This document shows, piece after piece, positions 7,250 through 15,491 of a stretch of DNA of 58,788 nt (position 1 is the first letter of the stretch; each line of letters starts with the position of its first letter). The notes under the pieces are model-generated. The model did not search any database. It was not told the DNA's origin and saw only the letters and a list, made by a program, of their open reading frames with translations. This DNA is from Gammaproteobacteria bacterium (GTDB lineage: Bacteria; Pseudomonadota; Gammaproteobacteria; Pseudomonadales; Porticoccaceae): NCBI GenBank assembly GCA_018069465.1, contig JAGPUW010000027.1, positions 1 through 58,788 of the forward strand, in the 5' to 3' direction. Position numbers and translations under genes: made by a program.

Positions 7250-9862
7250 ATGAGCACCTTACAAACCAAAACGGATAGTTACTGTGCCCAAACTATCGAT
7301 GCAACCGTTCAAGCCCTGCACACGGATGCAGCACAGGGTTTAAATGAAGCCGAAGTCACTACGCGGCAGGAACAATACGGTTACAACGAAATTGAGGAAA
7401 AGGAAGAGTCGCTCTGGCATCGGGTTTTCCGGCGTTTCTGGGGGCCGATTCCATGGATGATCGAGATCGCCGCGCTACTGTCTGCCATTGTGCAGAAGTG
7501 GGAGGACTTCGCCATCATCCTGCTCATGTTACTGGTCAATGCCTTTCTGGATTTTTTCCAGGAACATCGCGCCCTCAATGCGCTCAAGGCGCTCAAACAA
7601 GGCCTGCCGAATGAAGTCATCGTATTGCGCGGTGGCGAATTTAAAACCATTCCAGCGCGAGAGCTGGTGCCAGGCGATGTCGTTAAACTCAAAATCGGCG
7701 ACGTTGTGCCTGCCGATGTGCAGCTGCTGAAAGGCGATTACCTATTGATCGACCAAGCCGCGATGACCGGTGAGTCGCTGCCGGTGAGCAAAAAAATCAA
7801 CGAAGTGGCCTACGCCAATACCATTGTCAAACAGGGCGAAATGCTGGCGGTGGTGGTCAATACCGGCATGCACACTAACTTTTCCAATGTGGTGTCGTTG
7901 GTGGCCAGCGCCAGTTTGAAAGAGCGCAGCCATTTTCAGAAAATGGTGATGCAGATCGGCAATTTCCTTATTTTGATCACGCTGGCGCTAGTGCTGCTGA
8001 TCGTGATGGTCTCCTTGTTTCGCCACGAACCCTTCCTCGAAATCGCTCGGTTTGCTCTGGTCTTAACTGTTGCCGCCATTCCTGTGGCCCTGCCGGCGGT
8101 GTTGTCGGTAACCATGGCAGTAGGCGCTGTCAATCTTGCTCGCCGCCAGGCAATTGTGTCGCGGCTGACGGCGATTGAAGAGCTTGCCGGGGTCGATATT
8201 TTTTGTTCCGACAAAACCGGCACCCTGACTAAGAACGAAATGAAAGTAGCCGAGCCAGTGGTACTGGATGGTTACAGCGAGCGCGATCTGTTTTTGTTTG
8301 CGGCGCTGGCATCCCAGTTGGAAAACAATGATCCCATTGAACTGCCCATTTTTCATTATATTGACGAGCAATTTGCAGATCTGGACTGGCGCGCTTACCA
8401 GCAAATCCAGTTCACCCCTTTTGACCCAGTGCGCAAACGTACCGAGGCGCGGGTCGAAAAAGATGGCGAGCAATTTGTGGTGCTCAAGGGTGCAGCCCAG
8501 GTTTTACTGGAGCTGGCACAGTTGTCTGAGGATGACACAAAAAATATTCAAATCATGGTCGATTTACTGGCCAGCAAGGGCTATCGCACCCTGGCGGTGG
8601 GTCGTCAACTGGATGGCGCAGCACTCGATTTGATCGGCTTGATTCCACTTTACGACCCACCCCGAGAAGACTCCCAGCAAGTGATCGCGGAGATGCGCAA
8701 CTACGGTGTGGCGGTGAAGATGGTCACCGGGGACAATCTGGCCATTGCTAAAGAAGTGGGCCGCCTGTTGAACCTGGATCAGAGCGCCATCCGTTCGGCG
8801 CAATTGTCAGGGGCAGCGAGTAACGAACTGCTGGTGCTGGTCGAGACACTTACCGCCGTCATCTATCAGCGACTTAAAGGCGATGTGCCGCAAAAAGAGG
8901 CAAAGCGTTTCGCTACCGAGGTGATGGATGAGGTGGGCAGAACCTACGATACCCGTCTGCTTGAGCGTGAATTTATCCATAGCCACGAGTCGGCCATTAT
9001 CGAGATGATCGAAGAGGTGGAGATCTTCGCCGAGGTGGTGCCGGAAGATAAGTATCGGATTGTCGATACACTGCAAAAAGGCGGTCATATTGTCGCCATG
9101 ACAGGCGATGGGGTGAATGACGCCCCGGCGCTGAAAAAAGCGGACTGTGGTTTTGCCGTGTCCAATGCCACCGATGCAGCTCGTGCAGCCGCCGATGTGA
9201 TTCTTACCGCACCCGGCCTGTCGGTGATCAACGAAGCGGTGCGCCAGGCGCGTATCACCTTTGCACGGATGAAGAGCTATGCAACCTTTCGCATCGCCGA
9301 GACCATCCGCATCATCCTGTTTATGACCTTGTCGATTATCGTTTTCGATTTTTATCCGATTACTGCGTTAATGATTATCCTCTTGGCGCTGCTCAATGAT
9401 ATTCCGATTCTCGCCATCGCCTACGACAACACCAAAGTTCACCAAACACCCGTGCGCTGGAATATGCGCGAGCTGTTGAGCGTTTCTAGCATATTGGGGA
9501 TTTCCGGGGTCGTTTCGTCCTTCCTGCTATTTTTTATTCTGCAAGAGCAAGGCGTTTCTGAAGATATTATTCGCAGCTTAATTTTTCTTAAACTGATCGT
9601 CGCCGGTCACAGCACGCTCTATGTGACCCGCGCTGAAGGCTGGTTTTGGGAGCGCCCCTGGCCCTCACCGCTGTTATTTGGCGCCACCTTTGGCACCGAA
9701 ATTGTCGGTACATTGTTTGCTGTTTACGGTTTCATGATTACCCCCATCGGTTGGGAGTCGGCTTTGTGGATATGGCTCTACGCTCTAGTGTGGTTTTTTA
9801 TTAACGATGCAGTAAAAGTATTGACCTACCGCGTATTGCGGCGGGAAGGTGTGTTCGCATAA
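7250..9862 (+). CDS. P3A-type plasma-membrane proton-pumping ATPase
   Basis: This 870-residue P-type ATPase has all core motifs: actuator TGES near residue 174, phosphorylation loop DKTGTLT with Asp321, hinge TGDGVNDAPAL in the P domain and MVTGDN. The N-terminal cation-ATPase domain precedes the first span pair. Membrane segment 6 reads ALLNDIPILAIAYDNTKV, typical of the fungal/plant H+-ATPase class and its bacterial relatives rather than Ca2+ or heavy-metal pumps. About 60 extra acidic residues sit in the cytoplasmic domain between the TGDN and PEDKYRIV motifs. ATG 7250 has TGAGGG six bases upstream. It likely extrudes protons at the cost of ATP, helping acid or alkali tolerance. It sits between the exporter operon and the thioesterase, inside the direct-repeat bracket. 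Confidence 0.92.
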   Translation: MSTLQTKTDSYCAQTIDATVQALHTDAAQGLNEAEVTTRQEQYGYNEIEEKEESLWHRVFRRFWGPIPWMIEIAALLSAIVQKWEDFAIILLMLLVNAFLDFFQEHRALNALKALKQGLPNEVIVLRGGEFKTIPARELVPGDVVKLKIGDVVPADVQLLKGDYLLIDQAAMTGESLPVSKKINEVAYANTIVKQGEMLAVVVNTGMHTNFSNVVSLVASASLKERSHFQKMVMQIGNFLILITLALVLLIVMVSLFRHEPFLEIARFALVLTVAAIPVALPAVLSVTMAVGAVNLARRQAIVSRLTAIEELAGVDIFCSDKTGTLTKNEMKVAEPVVLDGYSERDLFLFAALASQLENNDPIELPIFHYIDEQFADLDWRAYQQIQFTPFDPVRKRTEARVEKDGEQFVVLKGAAQVLLELAQLSEDDTKNIQIMVDLLASKGYRTLAVGRQLDGAALDLIGLIPLYDPPREDSQQVIAEMRNYGVAVKMVTGDNLAIAKEVGRLLNLDQSAIRSAQLSGAASNELLVLVETLTAVIYQRLKGDVPQKEAKRFATEVMDEVGRTYDTRLLEREFIHSHESAIIEMIEEVEIFAEVVPEDKYRIVDTLQKGGHIVAMTGDGVNDAPALKKADCGFAVSNATDAARAAADVILTAPGLSVINEAVRQARITFARMKSYATFRIAETIRIILFMTLSIIVFDFYPITALMIILLALLNDIPILAIAYDNTKVHQTPVRWNMRELLSVSSILGISGVVSSFLLFFILQEQGVSEDIIRSLIFLKLIVAGHSTLYVTRAEGWFWERPWPSPLLFGATFGTEIVGTLFAVYGFMITPIGWESALWIWLYALVWFFINDAVKVLTYRVLRREGVFA

Positions 9863-9982
9863 AGCAGTAAATTGTAAACATAAATTTCATCGGGCTGATC
9901 GTGCTGTTACCGACTTCTGCCAACTGTTTCCAGGTGCACGCTGTTGTGTACAGACCAGGCCAACACATAAAAAGGATTCTTT

Positions 9983-10459
9983 ATGTCTACTCAGAAAAGA
10001 GAAATTACCCTGCGCTTTCTCTCGCAACCCACGGATGCTAACTTTTCTGGCAAGGTCCACGGTGGCACGGCGATGAAGTGGCTGGATGAAGCCGGATATG
10101 CCTGCGCAAGCGGCTGGAGTGGCAGGTATTGTGTGACGGCCTTTGTCGGCAATATCAATTTCCGCCAGCCCATTTCGGTGGGCCATTTGATTGAACTAAA
10201 TGCTCGAATTATTCACACCGGCAAGAGCAGCATGTACATTACCGTCGATCTCAGCTCGGGTGAAACCACCAGTGAGCAGCTGACTAAAGCCATGCATTGC
10301 ATTATGGTTTTTGTCGCGATCGATGAAAACAGGGCTTCCGTTCAGGTGCCCTGCTGGGTGCCCTCCAGCGAAGAAGACCTGCGTTTGGAGAAGTACGCCC
10401 TCACCATCAAAGAATTGCGAGAGAGCAAGAAACACGAACTGGATTTAATTATGGGCTAG
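9983..10459 (+). CDS. Hotdog-fold acyl-CoA thioesterase (YciA-like)
   Basis: This 158-residue protein hydrolyses acyl-CoA thioesters to free acid and CoA. The hotdog signature is at residues 22-40: SGKVHGGTAMKWLDEAGY, with the GG-x-x-M-x-W-x-D-E helix start typical of acyl-CoA hydrolases. A central strand pair follows (NINFRQPISVGHLIELNARI) and then GKSSMYITV. ATG 9983 is preceded by AAGGA. The last ~87 codons plus ten bases of 3' flank are duplicated as a decayed copy at 1226-1493. Substrate chain length cannot be read from the sequence. Confidence 0.9.
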   Translation: MSTQKREITLRFLSQPTDANFSGKVHGGTAMKWLDEAGYACASGWSGRYCVTAFVGNINFRQPISVGHLIELNARIIHTGKSSMYITVDLSSGETTSEQLTKAMHCIMVFVAIDENRASVQVPCWVPSSEEDLRLEKYALTIKELRESKKHELDLIMG

Positions 10460-10563
10460 TGTTTTTAGGCCGAAAGTACTTGAGACAAAAATGCTGGGGA
10501 CTAAAATCCGCAAAACCACCTTGTTATCAACACGAAACCTTAGGCATTAATGCGACAGCCCTA

Positions 10564-11202
10564 CTAGCAGGGCTTATTCCTTAGGGTTTTGGCAAAAAAC
10601 TTTTTTCTGAAGAACACAGCAAACAACATCAATGACAGCACTGAGGGAGCTGGCACATGCCCCGCTTTCTCTATCCGCACAGAATAGGCGCCACTATTAT
10701 CACTAAAATCGCCATCATTCGTCGCCATAAACAAGTAAAGCGGTGAAGCGAAGTCGGGGACAACAACATCCAGTAAAGCACCAATCACGAATGCCGGATT
10801 AAAGCTGATTAAATCAATGGGGCTGATTGCTGCCTCACTACTACTCCACACACCAATCAATGCATAAACGGGCAGCCCCCTGTAGTCGCCACCCATGTAA
10901 TCTGGCCCGGTGCAATTTGAACCATTATCGACAACACAGCCTGTGGCCGTAATATGCAGTTGATCGCCAGAAGAGAAGCCGTAAGACACACTACCGACTT
11001 CAAAAGCACGGGCCAGGCTTCCTGCACCGGTACGAGCCACAGCACCATACTCACCACTAGTGCTCGTGTTGTAAGGGTGGCCCCAAGCTGAGGCGTACAA
11101 GCTGTTGCCACCGTCAACAGTATCGACACCAATTAAAGATGCATCCGCCGCCTGGCTAAACACGGCAACGCTGGCCATAACGATTAATAAATATTTATTC
11201 AC
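10564..11202 (-). CDS. Exported PEP-CTERM-like protein with a PA-IL-like (LecA) fold region
   Basis: This 212-residue protein starts with a clear signal peptide (MNKYLLIVMASVAVFSQAADA). The C-terminus has 'VPAPSVLSLML', a hydrophobic run, then basic residues (FFRKKFFAKTLRNK). That is the layout of a PEP-CTERM sorting signal with VPAPS in place of VPEPS. The middle has pieces like 'VYALIGVWSSS' and 'LYLFMATNDGDFSDNSGAYSVRI', which recall the PA-IL galactose-lectin beta-sandwich with its calcium-site ND-D-NSG turn. I use GTG 11202 because GAGG lies 5 bases upstream; an ATG at 11223 has no ribosome site. PEP-CTERM proteins are anchored or released by exosortase; none is in the window. Confidence 0.7.
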   Translation of the reverse strand: MNKYLLIVMASVAVFSQAADASLIGVDTVDGGNSLYASAWGHPYNTSTSGEYGAVARTGAGSLARAFEVGSVSYGFSSGDQLHITATGCVVDNGSNCTGPDYMGGDYRGLPVYALIGVWSSSEAAISPIDLISFNPAFVIGALLDVVVPDFASPLYLFMATNDGDFSDNSGAYSVRIEKAGHVPAPSVLSLMLFAVFFRKKFFAKTLRNKPC

Positions 11203-11568
11203 TTTCACCTCAAATATCTGCATCGCCGTTTTAGCGGCGGCCTAATTTGTGCGCGATAGTATAGATTTGGGAACTTATTAACATTTTGTCGCGATGAGCT
11301 GCGGGATTTGAAGGATCAATGGTTACTGCTGGTCATACCAGATTTACTGTCTGGCGGCATACAAGCGGGGAAACCTTCTCCCCAGCATCCTTATGTCAAA
11401 GGGCCAGCCAGCTTGATTGTTTGACCCCACGACAAAAGTGGGATGCGTTTATAATGGATGTCCTAATTAGACTGAAAACGGCAGGACTTGTCGAATACAG
11501 CCGCTCGATGGATGAGGCGATTGAAAGCGTATTATGAAGGTATACCCTCTTGATGGAAGTGCTTAGCA

Positions 11569-12333
11569 ATGGCATGGCTTGAACGTCAGCGTATTCGTTA
11601 TACGCTGCGCCATCATGCTATTCCCGAGACCGTTTGGTCAGAGTTAATGTGCAACGCTGATGTGTTCGAGCGCCTTAGCGCCGTTGAGAGGGAGCATCTG
11701 CGAGAGTTAAGTACCTTATTTCTACACCGTAAAACCCTTAGTGGCGTGCAGGGTTTCAATGTGTCGACAGCAATGGCGGTGGCCATTGCTGCTCAAGCCT
11801 GCCTGCTGATATTAAAACTCGGACTGGAATATTACGATGGCTGGCTGGAAGTGCTGGTTTACCCCGGTGCCTTTCGGGTGGAGAGGGACGTTACCGATGC
11901 CACGGGTGTAGTCTCGCATGAGGCGCGTGCATTGAGCGGTGAGTCCTGGTCACGGGGGCCAGTGATCCTTTCCTGGGATGATATTGCTGCAGAACTGGCG
12001 GCACCTCATCCCGGTCACAATGTTGTACTGCATGAATTTGCCCATAAGCTGGATATGCTGAACGGCAGCGCCAACGGCATGCCACCACTGCACCGGGATA
12101 TGGTGCGAACGCAGTGGACCCGTCATTTTAGCCAGGCTTTTGATCAACTACGGCATCGGCTCGCGCATCATCATCGTCCGGGTATTGATGCCTATGGCGC
12201 GACTAATCCCGCAGAATTTTTTGCTGTGGCGAGTGAATACTTCTTTACCGACCCGCAAACACTGAAGCATGTATCGCCTGCAATCTATGAGCAGCTGACT
12301 CTGTTTTATCGTCAACATCCGGCAAGCCCTTAG
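11569..12333 (+). CDS. mtfA: MtfA-family zinc metallopeptidase
   Basis: This 254-residue protein is a Mlc-titration-factor-A-type zinc peptidase. The zinc-binding HEFAHKLD motif begins at His155, and a downstream Glu-containing segment, 'NPAEFFAVASEYFF', supplies the third ligand region. In E. coli MtfA binds the glucose repressor Mlc and so relieves ptsG repression; it also has aminopeptidase activity. No Mlc or PTS gene is nearby, so the physiological partner here is unknown. It converges on the yebC-family gene, and a perfect hairpin lies between them. The 72-codon frame upstream (11319-11537) is not convincing. Confidence 0.92.
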   Translation: MAWLERQRIRYTLRHHAIPETVWSELMCNADVFERLSAVEREHLRELSTLFLHRKTLSGVQGFNVSTAMAVAIAAQACLLILKLGLEYYDGWLEVLVYPGAFRVERDVTDATGVVSHEARALSGESWSRGPVILSWDDIAAELAAPHPGHNVVLHEFAHKLDMLNGSANGMPPLHRDMVRTQWTRHFSQAFDQLRHRLAHHHRPGIDAYGATNPAEFFAVASEYFFTDPQTLKHVSPAIYEQLTLFYRQHPASP

Positions 12334-12424
12334 CCGTTTTGGGGTTTGCGGTTTGGGTGAAGCTCAGGTCTTTCGACATCACATAATTACTCCAGTATTT
12401 CACCCACAAAATGCAAACGCTGCT

Positions 12425-12461
12425 CTTGCCTGATGCCTTTAGTCCAAAGGCATCAGGCAAG
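12425..12461. terminator. Perfect 16-bp stem, 5-base loop hairpin between convergent genes
   Basis: CTTGCCTGATGCCTTT (12425-12440) is followed by AGTCC and then the exact complement of the first arm (12446-12461). It lies between the convergent mtfA and yebC-family genes, where a bidirectional terminator would be expected. Neither side has a T-run, so it could instead be a REP-like palindrome. The GCCTGATG core resembles enterobacterial REP units. Confidence 0.6.
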
Positions 12462-12502
12462 AAACACCCCTCCTCCACCAGCGTCCCTATGATAGATTCA
12501 AG

Positions 12503-13222
12503 CTACGCAGACGCTATATTGTGATAAACCTGCTGCACGTCATCCAGCTCATCGAGCATGGCTAGAAACTTTTCAAACAGGGCGATATCGTCACCGCCGA
12601 GTGTGGTGAAATTATGGGCAATGAACTGTATTTCATCCACCTCGAAATCAATATCGCCACACGCGTCTAGCAAAGCCTGTTTTGCCTTAAAGTAATCGCT
12701 GGTCGCGGCGAAAACCGAAATCTTGCCCGCTTCATTTTCAATATCCGTGACATCGACATCGGCTTCCATCAGTGCTTCTAGCACCGCGTCTTCATCATCG
12801 TATTTAAAAACAAGAATAGCCAGATGGTCGAACATGTGGCTGACGCTGCCCTGGGTGCCGATTTTACATTTTGTTTTGGTGAAGGCCTGGCGCACATCAC
12901 CGAAGGTGCGGTTGGGGTTGTCAGTGAGACAATCAATGATGGCCATGCTGCCACCCGGGCCATAGCCCTCGTAGCGCGCTGGTGAGTAGTCTTCCCCCGC
13001 CCCGCCCTTGGCCTTTTCAATGGCCTTGTCGATGACGTGGGCCGGCACTTGATCCTTTTTAGCGCGCTCTATCAGGCTGCGCAGCGTTAAGTTACCGCTG
13101 GGGTCGGTACCCCCGGATTTGGCACTGACATAAATTTCACGACCATAGCGGCTATACACTTTGGCCTTCATATCAGAGGTTTTTGCCATCGACTCTTTGC
13201 GGTTTTGGTACGCTCTGCCCAT
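12503..13222 (-). CDS. YebC/PmpR-family protein (YeeN-like)
   Basis: This 239-residue protein is a YebC/TACO1-family member. The family includes DNA-binding regulators, and some members have been implicated in translation of proline stretches. Visible family text: [14 protein letters not shown], '[23 protein letters not shown]', YEGYGPGG, and '[20 protein letters not shown]'. The N-terminus [14 protein letters not shown] supports the start chosen. It is transcribed toward mtfA, and the two stops are about 170 bases apart around a perfect hairpin. Confidence 0.95.
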   Translation of the reverse strand: MGRAYQNRKESMAKTSDMKAKVYSRYGREIYVSAKSGGTDPSGNLTLRSLIERAKKDQVPAHVIDKAIEKAKGGAGEDYSPARYEGYGPGGSMAIIDCLTDNPNRTFGDVRQAFTKTKCKIGTQGSVSHMFDHLAILVFKYDDEDAVLEALMEADVDVTDIENEAGKISVFAATSDYFKAKQALLDACGDIDFEVDEIQFIAHNFTTLGGDDIALFEKFLAMLDELDDVQQVYHNIASA

Positions 13223-13731
13223 GGGGCTAATGCTCCGTAAATTTATAAAAAGGGGATTTTACTGCTAAGCGACTGATTAATCGAATAGCCCTTGTGGGCG
13301 ATCCATGGCTCAGTCAGCTCGATGTTCAGCGTCTGCCGTCTAAAGCCCAATGCGAGGCATGCCTTGCCATCAGCCACCTATTTGTATTTTAGTCACCCAG
13401 TACGATAGTTAAGACGGTATCTGGCTCTGTGTTCGCACGGGGCTATATGCCGCAATAGGCCTATAAACACAGCATATTACGTTCTGCCAAGGTTTATTAC
13501 TGCCCTTTACACACCTGCTAGCGTTGTTGTACTGCTGTGCTTACAGGCGTTTGCTCTCACTCGCTCAAGGTATTTATAGCGCTAAAGTTCGCTACTTGAC
13601 CTGTGACAGTACTTGGGCAAAGCTGTCCGCTCACAACTACTCACAATAACTGCGGGGCTTACCAAAAATAACGCCCCCTTCAATTGGCAAGGCTTACTCC
13701 CTTTAAGGGCAAGCCCAACGGAGAAATAATA
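13223..13731. other. 509-base intergenic gap
   Basis: This gap separates the divergent yebC-family and SDR genes. I see no supported ORF, RNA gene or long repeat. It must hold the promoters for both. A TTGACC at 13596-13601 is the only -35-like element I noticed, without a good -10. Confidence 0.4.
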
Positions 13732-14589
13732 ATGAAAGACGTAACAGGAAAAGTAGCCTTTATCACCGGCGGTGGCAGCGGGATGGGCCTCGGTATGGCG
13801 CGCTCATTTGCAGCGGCGGGTATGAAGGTGATGATTGGCGATATTCAACTTGAGCCAGCACAGAAAGCGGTCGACGAGCTTAAAGCTAAAGGCTATGAGG
13901 CCGCCTGCGTGCAGGTTGATGTCAGCAGCATGGAGTCGGTGCAGGCTGCGGCCGATAAAACCATCGAAGTTTTCGGCAAAGTCCATGTACTCAGTAACAA
14001 TGCAGGGGTTGCCGTGGGTGGTTACAGCGAAGCCTGCAGCATGCGCAATTGGAACTGGGTCGTCGATGTCAATCTGTGGGGCGTGGTCTACGGCTTGCAG
14101 GCCTTTGTACCACTGATCCTGGCCCAGGACGAAGGCGGCCACGTAATCAGCACTGCGTCGATGGCGGGCATGGTTGGGCTGCGCGGCGCCGGCCCCTACA
14201 ACGCCACTAAATTTGCCGTTGTCGGCATGATGGAAACCTTTGCTGCAGACCACCGCAAGCACAACATTAGCGCTTCCGTACTCTGCCCGGGTATTGTCGC
14301 GACCAATATTGGCGATTCCGCGCGCAACCGTCCCGAAGAGTACGGTGGCGCAGTTGCCGCGAGTGGTAAGGATAAAACGGCCGAGATGCTGGCGGGTGGT
14401 CTCGACCCCGACATTGTTGGCGATCTGGTGCTGGAAGCCATTCAGGACGATCAGTTTTATGTCTTCACCGATCCCGGCTTGAAGCATTTAATTGAAACCC
14501 GTTGCGAGCGCATCATTGCTGGCTACGACTGGGCCAGCAACTCTAAATCCCTGGATGGCGCCAAGCAATCCGGCGGTTTACCGGGTTAA
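13732..14589 (+). CDS. SDR-family NAD(P)-dependent oxidoreductase
   Basis: This classical short-chain dehydrogenase has 285 residues. The cofactor motif TGGGSGMG is at about 11-18, then NNAG near 90, the catalytic Ser in 'STASMAG', and the Tyr/Lys pair in YNATK. The start ATG 13732 is set by CGGAGA just upstream; the frame remains open to 13684 but lacks a start signal. Asp after the second beta strand (MIGDIQ) suggests NAD preference. The C-terminal 40 residues extend past the usual ~250. The substrate is unknown. A hairpin at 14616-14650 follows. Confidence 0.92.
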   Translation: MKDVTGKVAFITGGGSGMGLGMARSFAAAGMKVMIGDIQLEPAQKAVDELKAKGYEAACVQVDVSSMESVQAAADKTIEVFGKVHVLSNNAGVAVGGYSEACSMRNWNWVVDVNLWGVVYGLQAFVPLILAQDEGGHVISTASMAGMVGLRGAGPYNATKFAVVGMMETFAADHRKHNISASVLCPGIVATNIGDSARNRPEEYGGAVAASGKDKTAEMLAGGLDPDIVGDLVLEAIQDDQFYVFTDPGLKHLIETRCERIIAGYDWASNSKSLDGAKQSGGLPG

Positions 14590-14615
14590 AGCCTATTTTT
14601 TAGCATGAGTCATTA

Positions 14616-14650
14616 GCAGCGTCCGGGGATAAAACACCCTCGGGCGCTGC
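14616..14650 (+). terminator. Strong hairpin after the SDR gene
   Basis: GCAGCGTCCGGGG pairs with CCCTCGGGCGCTGC across an 8-base loop (one G-U pair, one bulge). It lies 26 bases after the SDR stop, and no T-run follows. It may be a Rho-assisted or weak terminator, or an mRNA-stabilising hairpin before the methyltransferase gene. Confidence 0.45.
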
Positions 14651-14718
14651 AACTTAAGCGAAGCACTACCTTCAATACTCAGGGACGGATATTACAAAAA
14701 ATAACTGGGATTTTTTAA

Positions 14719-15423
14719 ATGATGCTATCTCAATTTAACAATACCACCTGCAGCGAGCGAGAAATTTACGAACAGCTGCCTCTCGATAACAAAAACATTC
14801 TTGAGCTTGGTTGCGGAAAAGCCGATATCACTCGCCTGATCGCCACTGGCGGACCGGGCCGACACATCACCGCCACTGAAGTCGATGAAATTCAGCACGG
14901 CAAAAACCTCTTAATCGACGATCTTCCCAATGTCACTTTCATCGTTGCCGGTAGCGAGAAAATTTCTGTTGATGACGCATCGTTCGACTTTATTTTTATG
15001 TTTAAGTCTCTGCATCATGTGCCCACAGAACTCATGGCAGATGCATTGAAGGAGGTCGAGCGGGTGCTAAAACCCGGCGGCATTGCCTATATTTCAGAAC
15101 CTGTTTTTAAAGGTGATTTCAACGAGGTATTACGTCTGTTTCACGACGAGGAGCTGGTCAGGGCCGCCGCCCATGAAGCCATCCAACAAGCGATTAGCAA
15201 CAAGTCCTTAACACGGCTTGAAGAAGTGAACTTTAATTCACCGATGGGCTTTAAAAACTTTGCGGATTTTGAAAATAAAATTATTAAAGTCACCCACACC
15301 CAGCACGCCCTTTCGCCACAACTGCAACAGCAGGTGGAAGATCAATTTGCACTGAATATGGGCGCTGATGGCGCGAAATTTCTGATGCCGATACGCGTGG
15401 ATGTTTTGCAGAAAAAAGCCTAA
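14719..15423 (+). CDS. Class I SAM-dependent methyltransferase
   Basis: This 234-residue soluble methyltransferase has the SAM-binding glycine motif LELGCGKAD near residue 31 and the acidic end of strand 2 in 'ATEVD'. Motif 'FDFIFMFKSLHHV' and post-motif 'RVLKPGGIAYISEP' are characteristic of the Methyltransf_11 group. No target-recognition domain is apparent, so the methyl acceptor is unknown. It stands alone, downstream of the SDR hairpin and convergent with cysS. Confidence 0.85.
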   Translation: MMLSQFNNTTCSEREIYEQLPLDNKNILELGCGKADITRLIATGGPGRHITATEVDEIQHGKNLLIDDLPNVTFIVAGSEKISVDDASFDFIFMFKSLHHVPTELMADALKEVERVLKPGGIAYISEPVFKGDFNEVLRLFHDEELVRAAAHEAIQQAISNKSLTRLEEVNFNSPMGFKNFADFENKIIKVTHTQHALSPQLQQQVEDQFALNMGADGAKFLMPIRVDVLQKKA

Positions 15424-15491
15424 ACACTGGCTTAATGTCCTGCACGCTCTGCTCAATATGCAGGACTGGTGAGGGACTGGCGAGCTAAAGA

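Noticed and set aside
7060-7278. 72-codon plus-strand frame before the P-type ATPase
   Set aside because: It has a possible ribosome site but low-complexity composition and no family resemblance, and it overlaps the well-supported ATPase start by 29 bases.
11319-11537. 72-codon plus-strand frame upstream of mtfA
   Set aside because: There is no clear ribosome site and no recognisable domain; a nearby TATAAT has its TTGACC 23 bases away, too far for a normal promoter.
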